From Candidatus Paracaedibacteraceae bacterium (GTDB lineage: Bacteria; Pseudomonadota; Alphaproteobacteria; UBA6184): 64,000 nt of DNA. The stretch lies in NCBI GenBank assembly GCA_024236035.1, contig JACKLG010000002.1:94901-158900 (forward strand), read 5' to 3'. Below are positions 1 through 8,780 of the stretch, in pieces. The notes beneath the pieces were generated by a model. The model worked only from the letters and a program-made list of their open reading frames with translations, was not told the origin of the DNA and did not search any database. The position numbers were made by a program, and so were the translations under genes. Within the stretch, counting starts at the first letter, position 1. Every line of letters begins with the position of its first letter.

Positions 1-1
1 A

Positions 2-667
2 AAATATAATTTCATTCAAGAAGGAGGGTGGAATGGATTTAACGTACTTCATACCACGGCTTCACGCGTTGGTGGTCTGGATGTTGGATTTGTTCCAGGT
101 ATAAATGGATTTGGAAGTTCTGAAATTATTTCTGCCTCCCATGATGGAAGAATCAAGGTCGTTTTTCTATTGGGTGCGGATGAGATTGCGCCTAAACTAA
201 GTAAAGATGCATATCTGGTTTATATTGGGCATCATGGGGATAAAGGTGCTCAGCGTGCCGACATTATATTGCCTGGTGCTGCATACACTGAAAAAGATGC
301 AATTTATGTAAATACAGAAGGGCGGTCTCAGTGTGCATATAAAGCTGTTAATCCACCAGGTGATGCAAAGGCAGATTGGGAAATTTATGCTGAATTGTTG
401 CGCAAACTTGGCTATCCAAAAATTTTTAATAATCTTGCAGATGTACGTAAAGAACTGCAAAAAGAAAACATAGAATTTGCAGAAAATTATACATTTAAAA
501 AACGTCACTGGGATCCTAGAATGGGGACAGAAGGTATATTAAACCCTGAAGCGTTAAAGCCATACATTACTAATTTTTATATGACCAATATTATTAGTAA
601 ATATTCCAAAGTTATGGCGCAATGTACCCAAGAAATTACAAATGTAAAGGTTAGTCATGTGGAATAA
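2..667 (+). CDS. nuoG: NADH-quinone oxidoreductase subunit G (NuoG), 3' part
   Basis: This is the C-terminal 221 codons of the complex I subunit NuoG, open from the first bases of the window, so the gene begins outside it. The visible part holds the WNGFNVLH and [14 protein letters not shown] stretches and a molybdopterin-oxidoreductase-like segment ([15 protein letters not shown], then VNTEGRSQ) typical of the NuoG C-terminal domain. The N-terminal iron-sulfur region is not in view. The stop overlaps the nuoH start by 11 bases, as expected in a tightly packed nuo operon. NuoG sits in the peripheral arm that carries electrons from NADH towards quinone. Confidence 0.95.
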   Translation, partial: KYNFIQEGGWNGFNVLHTTASRVGGLDVGFVPGINGFGSSEIISASHDGRIKVVFLLGADEIAPKLSKDAYLVYIGHHGDKGAQRADIILPGAAYTEKDAIYVNTEGRSQCAYKAVNPPGDAKADWEIYAELLRKLGYPKIFNNLADVRKELQKENIEFAENYTFKKRHWDPRMGTEGILNPEALKPYITNFYMTNIISKYSKVMAQCTQEITNVKVSHVE

Positions 668-1661
668 TTTAATTGAATTAACACTACCGTTTTTACAAAT
701 GTGTATCTGGGTTTTTGTATTCCTGGTGGGTGTCATTATTGCGATTGCATATCTAACTTTGGCTGAACGTAAAGTTTTAGCAGCAGCTCAGTTGCGTTGG
801 GGGGCAAATGTGATTGGGCCTTTTGGGCTGTTTCAGCCGTTTGCAGATGGCCTTAAATTAATGCATAAAGAGGTAATTCTACCCCGAAAGGCAGATATAC
901 CAGTGTTTTTATTGGCTCCCGTTATTACTTTTGGGCTTAGCTTAGCAAGTTGGGCTGTTATACCTTGGGATAATGGTTTAGTTTTTGCAGATATTAATTT
1001 AGGACTTTTATATTTGCTTGCAATCAGTTCTATGGGGGTTCTTGGCATCATTATGGCAGGCTGGGCCAGTAATTCGATATATGCTCTATATGGCGCACTT
1101 AGGGCAGCCGCTCAGATGATTTCTTATGAAATTTCTATGGGAGTTATTATATTGTCGGTTGTAATAACTGTTCAATCTTTTAACTTAACTGATATTGTAA
1201 ACGGGCAAAAAAATGTATGGTTTATCCTTCCACATTTCCCTATGTTTGTGTTGTTTTTTATTTCAGCATTAGCTGAAACAAATCGTACACCCTTTGATTT
1301 AGCCGAAGCAGAGGGAGAACTTGCAGGAGGATATAACGTAGAATATTCTGCAACTCCTTTTGCTGCATTCTTTTTAGCAGAATACGGCAATATGATAATA
1401 ATGAGTGCACTCACCTCGGTTTTGTTTTTAGGTGGCTGGTTGCCTCCTACAAACTGGGGAATTTTTACCTGGATTCCAGGACCTGTATGGTTAGGAATAA
1501 AAATCACTTTCGTATTATTCTTATTTTTGTGGGTGCGCACTACGTTACCTCGTTATCGCTATGATCAATTGATGAATATAGGGTGGAAGTTGTTTTTACC
1601 CCTTTCGTTGGTGTGGTTTATGTTAACCGCTCTAATTATTGTTTGGCAGTATGGGGGGTAA
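657..1661 (+). CDS. nuoH: NADH-quinone oxidoreductase subunit H (NuoH)
   Basis: NuoH is the 334-residue membrane subunit of complex I at the junction of the two arms, contributing to the quinone chamber. Family motifs are visible: [15 protein letters not shown] near residue 40, [15 protein letters not shown] after it, [17 protein letters not shown] near 155, and [20 protein letters not shown] near 205-225. About eight hydrophobic segments are present and the length is normal for the family. The ATG lies inside the nuoG end and the stop is one base before the likely nuoI start, so translation is probably coupled. Confidence 0.97.
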   Translation: MWNNLIELTLPFLQMCIWVFVFLVGVIIAIAYLTLAERKVLAAAQLRWGANVIGPFGLFQPFADGLKLMHKEVILPRKADIPVFLLAPVITFGLSLASWAVIPWDNGLVFADINLGLLYLLAISSMGVLGIIMAGWASNSIYALYGALRAAAQMISYEISMGVIILSVVITVQSFNLTDIVNGQKNVWFILPHFPMFVLFFISALAETNRTPFDLAEAEGELAGGYNVEYSATPFAAFFLAEYGNMIIMSALTSVLFLGGWLPPTNWGIFTWIPGPVWLGIKITFVLFLFLWVRTTLPRYRYDQLMNIGWKLFLPLSLVWFMLTALIIVWQYGG

Positions 1662-1662
1662 A

Positions 1663-2145
1663 ATGTGGAAAGTATTAAAAAGACTTCTGCTTGTCGACAT
1701 ACTTAAAGGAATGTGGCTAACCTTAAAATACATGTTCTTTAAAGCAAAAGTTACTATCAATTATCCTTTTGAAAAAGGCCGCATTAGCCCCAGATTTAGG
1801 GGTGAACATGCTCTTCGTAGGTATTCGAACGGTGAAGAACGATGCATAGCCTGCAAATTATGTGAAGCCATTTGTCCAGCCCAGGCCATTACAATTGTAT
1901 CTGATGAACGGGCGGATGGAACCCGGCGGGCTGTTCGATATGATATAGATATGACAAAATGTATTTACTGTGGGCTGTGCCAAGAATCATGTCCGGTTGA
2001 TGCAATTGTTCAAGGGCCAAATTTTGAATTTAGTACCCAAACCAGAGAAGAATTAATCTATACAAAAGAAAAATTATTGGAAAATGGCGATAAATGGGAA
2101 ACAGCCATTGCCGCAAACCTTGAAAAAGATTCGCCTTACCGATAA
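1663..2145 (+). CDS. nuoI: NADH-quinone oxidoreductase subunit I (NuoI)
   Basis: NuoI is the peripheral-arm subunit carrying two [4Fe-4S] clusters (N6a and N6b) next to the quinone site. Both cluster motifs are intact: [12 protein letters not shown] and [12 protein letters not shown]. The segment [20 protein letters not shown] before them is characteristic of alphaproteobacterial and mitochondrial homologues. A longer frame begins at 1639 inside nuoH, but I prefer the ATG at 1663: the protein then starts MWKVLKR like its relatives, has about 160 residues, and the GGGGGG tract just upstream can act as ribosome binding site. Confidence 0.95.
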   Translation: MWKVLKRLLLVDILKGMWLTLKYMFFKAKVTINYPFEKGRISPRFRGEHALRRYSNGEERCIACKLCEAICPAQAITIVSDERADGTRRAVRYDIDMTKCIYCGLCQESCPVDAIVQGPNFEFSTQTREELIYTKEKLLENGDKWETAIAANLEKDSPYR

Positions 2146-2182
2146 GATGTAATAAGAATAAAAATAATAAAGGTTACATACG

Positions 2183-2782
2183 GTGTTTCAAACAATGCTA
2201 GCATACCTATTTTCAGGGTTAATTTTGGCTGGCGCAATCGGGGTGATTATTTCACGCAAACCCGTATACAGTGTCTTGTTCCTTATTTTTTCTTTTTTGA
2301 ATGCGTCTGCTTTATACATTTTATTAGGGGCAGAATTTATAGCCTTAAGTACTATTATTTTGTATGTAGGTGCTGTGGCGGTATTGCTACTATTTGTTGT
2401 GATGACTTTAACTGAACCAGCCGAAAAACTTAGCTGGGCTGCTTTAAAAACCCATCGTTATTGGATAGGGGGCATGGCTGCAGTATTTGCTTTAGAATTA
2501 ATATTAGCCATTAAATCACCTAAATTGTCTTCTGATATATCTTCTACTTCCGCACATATGTCCAATATTAAAGCGATAGGCAGTATATTATATACTAAAT
2601 ATGGCTTAATATTTCAGTGTTGCGCAGTATTATTACTGGTTGCGATGGTGTCAGCAGTAATTGTAACGTTTCAAAGCAGAAGCCCAAAAAACGTTAAACG
2701 GCAAAAAGTTTCCGACCAAATTAACCGCAACCCTGATGAAATATTAAAAATGGTAAAAGTTAAAAATAGGGAGGGTATTTAA
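2183..2782 (+). CDS. nuoJ: NADH-quinone oxidoreductase subunit J (NuoJ)
   Basis: NuoJ is a membrane subunit of complex I (199 residues, about five transmembrane segments). The N-terminal half is family-like, with SRKPVYSVLFLIFSFLNAS and then LLGAEFIALSTIILYVGAV, which includes the conserved segment that undergoes conformational change in the membrane arm. The start is a GTG at 2183 preceded by AAAGG at 2170, and no better ATG exists upstream. The C-terminal tail is hydrophilic and basic. The last base of its stop overlaps the ATG of nuoK (TAATG). Confidence 0.93.
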   Translation: MFQTMLAYLFSGLILAGAIGVIISRKPVYSVLFLIFSFLNASALYILLGAEFIALSTIILYVGAVAVLLLFVVMTLTEPAEKLSWAALKTHRYWIGGMAAVFALELILAIKSPKLSSDISSTSAHMSNIKAIGSILYTKYGLIFQCCAVLLLVAMVSAVIVTFQSRSPKNVKRQKVSDQINRNPDEILKMVKVKNREGI

Positions 2783-3087
2783 TGATAGATCCCCTTCACC
2801 TTAATATTTTAAGCGCGTTATTATTTGCGATCGCTGTTGCCGGAATAATTTTTAATTTAGATAATTTGATCAAAGTTTTCTTGTGTATTGAACTTATGTT
2901 TCTGGCCGTTAGCCTTAATTTTATTGCCTATGCATATGCCCTTAATCATATTGATGGCCATGTGTTTTCATTAATTCTATTAACAGTTGCAGCAGCAGAA
3001 TCAGCAGTGGGATTGGGGATATTAGTTTTTTATTTCCGTCAACGTTCCTCTGTTTCAGCTACAGATGCAAACTTATTAAAGGAATAA
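2782..3087 (+). CDS. nuoK: NADH-quinone oxidoreductase subunit K (NuoK)
   Basis: NuoK is a small complex I membrane subunit of 101 residues with three hydrophobic helices, homologous to mitochondrial ND4L and to MrpC. The second helix carries the conserved glutamate (CIELMFLAVSLNF) and the third has the second one (VAAAESAVGLGILV); both are needed for proton transfer in studied homologues. The start overlaps the nuoJ stop and nuoL follows three bases after the stop, so the unit is translationally packed. Length and motifs match the family exactly. Confidence 0.96.
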   Translation: MIDPLHLNILSALLFAIAVAGIIFNLDNLIKVFLCIELMFLAVSLNFIAYAYALNHIDGHVFSLILLTVAAAESAVGLGILVFYFRQRSSVSATDANLLKE

Positions 3088-3090
3088 CCC

Positions 3091-5010
3091 ATGGTAATGG
3101 CAGCAGCAGTTTTATGGATACCTCTGATTGGTAGCATTCTTGCAGGTATACTCAGCTTTTTTGGTCAACGATCTATGGAAGATTTAGCAAAAACTGTAAC
3201 TTGTGTGTGCGTAGGAATATCTGCGGTTATAGCTTGTGATTTGGCCTATGATGTGATTGTTGCAAGACAAGTGATTCATGGGGAAATGTTAACTTGGATC
3301 CCTTTAGAACCGAATCATATCATTACTTGGGGCTTATATGTAGACAGCCTTTCTGCAATTATGGCAGCTGTTGTAACCATTGTGTCTTTTATGGTGCATA
3401 TATATTCCATAGGCTATATGGCGCAAGATAAATCTATTTCTCGCTTTATGTCTTATCTAAGTCTCTTTACGTTTTTCATGCTATTTTTTGTAATGGCAGA
3501 TGATTTACTGCAGTTGTTCTTAGGGTGGGAAGGTGTAGGACTTTCCTCATACCTGTTAATTGGATTTTGGTTCCAAAAAGATTCAGCCAATTACGCATCA
3601 ATAAAGGCATTTATTACAAACCGCGTTGGCGACATAGGAATGGTCTTAGGTATCGTGGGATGTTTTGCAGTTTTTGATTCGCTTTCTATTCCTTATATCC
3701 TTTCTAATTTAGGGAACTATGCAAACCATACATTCCATATAGGTACTGTAGAGTTCTCTTCTTATACCTTTATTAGTGCCTGCTTTTTAATTGGCGCAAT
3801 GGCTAAATCAGCTCAATTTGGATTACATATATGGCTCCCAGATGCCATGGAAGGTCCTACCCCTGTGTCTGCGTTGATTCACGCAGCAACGATGGTGACT
3901 GCCGGTGTCGTCTTGTTGGTTCGGCTATCATTTTTGTTAGAATATACGCCATTAATTAAAACCTTTATTTTATATATAGGAGCATTAACAGCCTTTTTTG
4001 CTGCAGTGGTTGGTGTTTTCCAAAAAGACATTAAGCGGATCATCGCATACTCTACATGCAGCCAGTTGGGGTATATGTTTATGGCATGTGGAGCCTCCCT
4101 GTATTCAGCTGCATTATTTCATTTGGTCACTCATGCATTTTTTAAAGCATTATTGTTTTTGTCTGCCGGTTCAGTTATCCATGCCATGTCAGGTGAACAA
4201 AATATCCGCAAAATGGGGGGGCTATATAATCGCATCCCTATCACCTATGGCCTAATATGGGTTGGTAACTTGGCGTTGGCGGGCATACCCTTCTTTGCTG
4301 GATATTATTCAAAAGATTGGATTTTAGAATCTCTCTATATATATTCAGCCAATGAAGGGACAGCTATACCTTATATAATTGGTGTAGTATCTGCGTTTTT
4401 AACGGCCTTTTATTCATGGCGGTTAATTGCTTTGGTTTTTCATGGCCAAAATAAAGCAGATGAACGTGTGGATGCTCATATTCATGAAGCGCCCCTTACA
4501 ATGCTGATCCCTAAATTTATTTTGGCTATTGGGGCGGTGTTCTCAGGTATAGCTTTAATAAACTTTTTTACTAATACGGATTTAATTGCAGGTGCCTATG
4601 TTTTCCAAACACATGAATACGATATGCCTCTACTTATTCATGCGTTGCCATTGGGTATAGCAGTTTTAGGCATTGTTTTAGCCTTGTGGCTATATTTTGC
4701 TTATTCTCCCATGCTTGCTAATATGCTGAAAAAACACCACAGTATTATTGTTTTTATTCAAAGCGGATTTGGCTTAGATAGACTGTATGAATCCGCAATA
4801 ATTCTCCCATTAAAATACAGCAGCCGTATATTGTTAAAATCCGTGGAAAAGGGCTTTATTGACAAGTATGGCCCAAATGGTGCCGTGATTCTGGTTGTCA
4901 AAGCTAGTCGCTTATTGCGGCATATGCAAACAGGTAAGGTAGGTGATTATGCTATCTTAATGATGGCGGGTATAATCTTAATGTTAGGCTATATTTTGGT
5001 GAGGCAATAA
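3091..5010 (+). CDS. nuoL: NADH-quinone oxidoreductase subunit L (NuoL)
   Basis: NuoL is the distal antiporter-like proton-pumping subunit of complex I (639 residues). Visible family motifs include LFLGWEGVGLSSYLLIGFW near residue 145, the pair KSAQFGLHIWLPDAMEGPTP and VSALIHAATMVTAGV near 235-270, and SQLGYMFMACG near 325 followed by HAFFKALLFLSAG. The C-terminal region holds the long lateral helix and an extra membrane segment, as in full-length NuoL. A related but shorter paralogue, dabB, occurs at 18758 on the other strand. Confidence 0.97.
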   Translation: MVMAAAVLWIPLIGSILAGILSFFGQRSMEDLAKTVTCVCVGISAVIACDLAYDVIVARQVIHGEMLTWIPLEPNHIITWGLYVDSLSAIMAAVVTIVSFMVHIYSIGYMAQDKSISRFMSYLSLFTFFMLFFVMADDLLQLFLGWEGVGLSSYLLIGFWFQKDSANYASIKAFITNRVGDIGMVLGIVGCFAVFDSLSIPYILSNLGNYANHTFHIGTVEFSSYTFISACFLIGAMAKSAQFGLHIWLPDAMEGPTPVSALIHAATMVTAGVVLLVRLSFLLEYTPLIKTFILYIGALTAFFAAVVGVFQKDIKRIIAYSTCSQLGYMFMACGASLYSAALFHLVTHAFFKALLFLSAGSVIHAMSGEQNIRKMGGLYNRIPITYGLIWVGNLALAGIPFFAGYYSKDWILESLYIYSANEGTAIPYIIGVVSAFLTAFYSWRLIALVFHGQNKADERVDAHIHEAPLTMLIPKFILAIGAVFSGIALINFFTNTDLIAGAYVFQTHEYDMPLLIHALPLGIAVLGIVLALWLYFAYSPMLANMLKKHHSIIVFIQSGFGLDRLYESAIILPLKYSSRILLKSVEKGFIDKYGPNGAVILVVKASRLLRHMQTGKVGDYAILMMAGIILMLGYILVRQ

Positions 5011-5132
5011 TGCAAAAATATTTAAATATTATTATTGCCGGTCACATAGACCCAGCTTGTAACATAATCTCCTGCACTATGCCTCCAAGGGTTAATTCTA
5101 AAGCAATTTTAAGGATTTCAAGCAATGATTAA
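5010..5132 (+). CDS. Possible small 40-residue protein in the nuoL-nuoM gap
   Basis: An uninterrupted 40-codon frame fills the unusually long gap between nuoL and nuoM. Its ATG shares one base with the nuoL stop (TAATG), a GAGG lies five bases upstream, and its stop overlaps the nuoM start region by eight bases. The product begins MQKYLNIIIAGHID and contains two cysteines. The double overlap mimics genuine operon genes, but the peptide resembles nothing I know and may instead be a decayed gene or chance open frame. Conservation in relatives would decide it. Confidence 0.3.
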   Translation: MQKYLNIIIAGHIDPACNIISCTMPPRVNSKAILRISSND

Positions 5133-6600
5133 TTTTCCATTTTTAACCTTATTGCTGGTTGTCCCGTTTGTGGGGATTGCTTTATTAGCCTTTGTTAATG
5201 GTTCTGCGTTTCAAATACTGCGCAATGCTCGTGCCGTGGCTTTATGGACCGTGTGCTGTACTTTTTTGGTTTCGTTGGTTGTGTGGTTTCAGTTCGATAT
5301 AGATAAATCTAATTTTCAACTTACTCATCAAATCACCTTCTTTGGAGGAATGGGTGTTGATTACAATGTGGGTATAGATGGGGTATCATTATTAATGATC
5401 ATGCTTACGACCACTTTAATGCCGTTGGTTGTTTTAGCCGGGTGGAGCAGCATTCAAAAACGTCCCAAAATATATTATATAGCATTACTTAGTATGGAAA
5501 CATTCTTAATTGGGGCGTTTGTCTCTTTGAATGTTTTAATGTTTTATGTGTTTTTTGAAGCCATCCTTATTCCAATGTTTTTATTAATAGGCATTTGGGG
5601 CGGTGAAAATCGCATTTATGCGACCTTTAAATTTTTTCTATATACTTTCTTTGGTTCCATTCTTATGTTAAGTGCTTTTTTGGTGATTGGTACCTATGTA
5701 CAAAGCTTTAACATCGAAAACTGGCACGCTGTTATTGAACAATCTTTCTTTGGTAACGTGGTACATGTATTGTGGTGGGCACTATTTATTGGGTTTGCGG
5801 TTAAAATTCCAATGATCCCGCTTCATACGTGGCTGCCTGATGCACATGTAGAAGCTCCCTCTACCGCGTCCATGGTATTGGCAGGCTTGCTGTTAAAATT
5901 GGGGGCGTATGCAATGATTCGATTCCATGTATTAGCGTTTCCAAATTTATCCGCATATTATTTTCCATTTGTTGCAACGTTAAGTATCGTTGCAATTGTT
6001 TATGCGTCTCTTTTGGCATGGGCACAAAAAGATATGAAAAAACTGGTGGCTTATTCGTCTATTGCGCATATGGGTTACGTTACATTGGGTATTTATAGCC
6101 AAACCCATTTGGGTATTAAAGGTGCAGTAATTCAAATGATAAGCCATGGTCTAATATCCGTTGGTTTATTTTACGTTGTTGATATGTTGTATAGGCGCAC
6201 TCAAACCAGAAATATTGAAAATTATGGGGGGGTAGCAACCTTAGCACCCAAGCTATCTGTACTTGCATTTATGTTTGTTTTGGGGTTAATCAGTTTGCCG
6301 GGAACAAGTGCGTTTATCGGTGAAATTATGGTTACAATGGCAATATTCAAATTGTCAACTTTGTTTGGAGTGTTAATGACTGTTGGTATTGTTTTGGCCC
6401 CTATTTATGGGTTGACGTTCTATCGTAAAGTATTTTTAGGGCAACCCCCATCTACTGGTTTGAAATTACAGGATGTTACAGTAAAAGAATTTTTTGTTTG
6501 CGCAACATTGATAGGAATAATTGCTTGGATTGGTTTGTATCCCAAATATCTGTTAATAGGGTTGGATGCTACTGTTGCTCGCATGGTAAAAGGGGGGTAA
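5125..6600 (+). CDS. nuoM: NADH-quinone oxidoreductase subunit M (NuoM)
   Basis: NuoM is the second antiporter-like proton-pumping subunit of complex I (491 residues, about fourteen helices). Family motifs are clear: YNVGIDGVSLLMIMLTT near residue 80, FFEAILIPMFLLIGIWGGE near 145, KIPMIPLHTWLPDAHVEAPS near 225-245, and SSIAHMGYVTLGIY near 310. The lysine and glutamate positions used for proton translocation in the family appear retained. A ribosome binding site AAGGA lies about ten bases upstream of the ATG. nuoN begins one base after the stop. Confidence 0.97.
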   Translation: MINFPFLTLLLVVPFVGIALLAFVNGSAFQILRNARAVALWTVCCTFLVSLVVWFQFDIDKSNFQLTHQITFFGGMGVDYNVGIDGVSLLMIMLTTTLMPLVVLAGWSSIQKRPKIYYIALLSMETFLIGAFVSLNVLMFYVFFEAILIPMFLLIGIWGGENRIYATFKFFLYTFFGSILMLSAFLVIGTYVQSFNIENWHAVIEQSFFGNVVHVLWWALFIGFAVKIPMIPLHTWLPDAHVEAPSTASMVLAGLLLKLGAYAMIRFHVLAFPNLSAYYFPFVATLSIVAIVYASLLAWAQKDMKKLVAYSSIAHMGYVTLGIYSQTHLGIKGAVIQMISHGLISVGLFYVVDMLYRRTQTRNIENYGGVATLAPKLSVLAFMFVLGLISLPGTSAFIGEIMVTMAIFKLSTLFGVLMTVGIVLAPIYGLTFYRKVFLGQPPSTGLKLQDVTVKEFFVCATLIGIIAWIGLYPKYLLIGLDATVARMVKGG

Positions 6601-6601
6601 T

Positions 6602-8086
6602 ATGTTTACGTTTTTATTTCCTATTCTGCCCGAAATTTTTTTGTTCTTAGGTTCCTGTACTATTTTATTGTTAAATGTGTTTCAAGGTTTAAAAAACCAA
6701 CTAATAAAGATAACTATAAGTCTTTTAATAATAGTTGTACTCATGATTGTGTGTGCGTCTGACAATGGGGTGTTTTATTATGACCTTTTTGTTGTTTCGC
6801 TATTTACACGCACCATAAAAGTAGGTGTAATTTTGCTTGCAATGTTTCAGCTTTTAAGTGCATCCCAATTTATGGAAAAATACGCCACCGAAAAAGGAGA
6901 CCATACAGTAATAATATTATTTGTATTGGTGGGTCTTAACATCATGGTTTCTACCAACCATTTTATATTGTTATATGTTGGTATGGAAATACAGGCCTTA
7001 GCAGCCTATACTTTAACAGTAATGCAAAGAAAATCGCTGTTCGCCTCAGAAGCAGGAATGAAATATTTTATCTTAGGGTCTTTGGCTTCGGTGGTTTATT
7101 TATTTGGGGTATCCTACATATATGGTGCGTTTGGTACGTTAAACTTCCAAGAAATTGCATTCAACACCTCAGAAACTACATTAAAAGCTGGTGTGTTGGG
7201 CGCTATATTGGTTTTAAGTTCTTTCCTATTCAAAATGGGCGTTTTTCCTTTTCACCAATGGATTCCAGATGTGTACCAAGGTGCTCCCACGCCATCTACA
7301 AGTATTTTATCTACTTTAACTAAACTTGGGGTAATAGCAGTTGTTTTGCAGGTAATGTCTGGTCCATTTTATGCCCTGTTTTATAAAGTCAATATAGACG
7401 TAATTTTAACTGTATTTGCGGCTGTTTCTATGCTTGTGGGGGCTTGTGTGCCCATCGTACAAACACATATTAAGCGTTTGCTGGGGTACAGCGCTATTGG
7501 GCATGCGGGCTTTATGGTAATGGGGCTTTTAGGTTCCACCCCTCAAGGAATGTCAGTTGTATTGCTGTATGCAATTATATACAGTTTTACACTTGTCATG
7601 ACGTTTGTTTGCTTAATGTCCTTAAAAAATAAAGGCACGCAACACGAAGAACATAACGACATCGATTTATCTCAGTTGGAAGGGTTATCTCAACTCAGGC
7701 CCAAGCACGCTTTTGTATTGGGGGTCTGCTTCTTGTCTATGGCAGGTATACCTCCATTAATTGGCTTTTTTCCAAAACTTTTGCTTATACAATATGCCTT
7801 GGGAAAAAGCGCACTATTTATAGCTTCTATCGCTATCCTCTCTACAGTCATCAGTCTGTTTTATTATTTAAAACTAATTAAATTAATGTATATAGATGCT
7901 CCCACTCTCCAGCCTATTGGCTCCACAAACAGGGGAAATAAATTACTATTAATGGTGTTTTTCCCCGTATTGTTGCTCCAATTGTTGGGGGGGTACATAC
8001 CTTTTTTGCAGACGTTACATCAAGAATATATTACTGTAGGGGTACAATCTTTATTTATAGGTCCCCATGAAAACTTTCATACATGA
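6602..8086 (+). CDS. nuoN: NADH-quinone oxidoreductase subunit N (NuoN)
   Basis: NuoN is the third antiporter-like subunit of complex I (494 residues). Recognisable segments are LYVGMEIQALAAYTLTVMQR near residue 125, KMGVFPFHQWIPDVYQGAP near 212, the downstream STSILSTLTKLGV, and LLGYSAIGHAGFMVMG near 298. It completes the membrane arm encoded in order H, J, K, L, M, N. Its 3' end overlaps birA by 20 bases, so the biotin ligase is probably read from the same transcript, an arrangement known from other Alphaproteobacteria. Confidence 0.96.
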   Translation: MFTFLFPILPEIFLFLGSCTILLLNVFQGLKNQLIKITISLLIIVVLMIVCASDNGVFYYDLFVVSLFTRTIKVGVILLAMFQLLSASQFMEKYATEKGDHTVIILFVLVGLNIMVSTNHFILLYVGMEIQALAAYTLTVMQRKSLFASEAGMKYFILGSLASVVYLFGVSYIYGAFGTLNFQEIAFNTSETTLKAGVLGAILVLSSFLFKMGVFPFHQWIPDVYQGAPTPSTSILSTLTKLGVIAVVLQVMSGPFYALFYKVNIDVILTVFAAVSMLVGACVPIVQTHIKRLLGYSAIGHAGFMVMGLLGSTPQGMSVVLLYAIIYSFTLVMTFVCLMSLKNKGTQHEEHNDIDLSQLEGLSQLRPKHAFVLGVCFLSMAGIPPLIGFFPKLLLIQYALGKSALFIASIAILSTVISLFYYLKLIKLMYIDAPTLQPIGSTNRGNKLLLMVFFPVLLLQLLGGYIPFLQTLHQEYITVGVQSLFIGPHENFHT

Positions 8087-8771
8087 TACATTAACAAGCA
8101 GCCAAACTACGGCACGGCAACACCTAAAAACAGAAAGCTGTCCCTTTGTAGTCTTTGCCCATACGCAAACCAGTGGTTATGGTAAATATGGTCGTGTGTG
8201 GCAGGCATTCAAAGGAAATTTTACGGTTACATATGCTTTAAATTTAAGTATAGAACATTATGATTTTGGTAAGCTTCCTATGCTAATTTGTATCAAGCTG
8301 TGCAAGCTATTATCGACCCTTACTCATTCAGAAAATATTTTTACGATTAAGTGGCCAAACGATATTTTGTTGAATAAAAAGAAATTTTGTGGGATTTTAA
8401 TCGAAAAGATCGATAATAAGTTTCTCATTGGCATTGGTATGAATTTAAGGCTGTCTCCAGAAGAGCACAGCACCCCTTATCCAACAACAAATGTTTTGCA
8501 TGAAACAGGGGTATTAATTGAACCTGAAACAATATTAGCTGAAATGTCAGCATATTTTGAAAATTTTGAAGCGATATTAACAGAATGCGATGCTGCACAG
8601 GTGCGGCAGACTTATATGGCCTTATTAGAAGGAAAAGGTCAAAACATAAAAGTAGTAACACGCAAAGAAACTATTTTTGGTGTGTTGCAGGATATTAATC
8701 ATGATGGAGCTCTCATCCTGAATGTAGATGGAGCTACCCAGCTGATTTATGCAGCTGATATTTTTATATAG
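8067..8771 (+). CDS. birA: Biotin--[acetyl-CoA-carboxylase] ligase (BirA, group I)
   Basis: BirA activates biotin with ATP and attaches it to the biotin carboxyl carrier protein, here the product of accB at 52399. The protein has the adenylate-binding loop in the form SGYGKYGRVW (residues ~37-46), KWPNDI near residue 95, and the following KKFCGILIE and GIGMNL. At 234 residues it lacks the N-terminal DNA-binding domain of Escherichia coli BirA, so it should be an enzyme only and not a repressor. It overlaps nuoN and is followed nine bases later by the RNase J gene. The type III pantothenate kinase gene often found between them is absent. Confidence 0.92.
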   Translation: MKTFIHDTLTSSQTTARQHLKTESCPFVVFAHTQTSGYGKYGRVWQAFKGNFTVTYALNLSIEHYDFGKLPMLICIKLCKLLSTLTHSENIFTIKWPNDILLNKKKFCGILIEKIDNKFLIGIGMNLRLSPEEHSTPYPTTNVLHETGVLIEPETILAEMSAYFENFEAILTECDAAQVRQTYMALLEGKGQNIKVVTRKETIFGVLQDINHDGALILNVDGATQLIYAADIFI

Positions 8772-8780
8772 GAGTTAAGA

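Noticed and set aside
1172..1540. Antisense frame of 122 codons inside nuoH
   Set aside because: nuoH is certain on the other strand. Similar antisense frames in nuoG, atpB and rne were discarded for the same reason.
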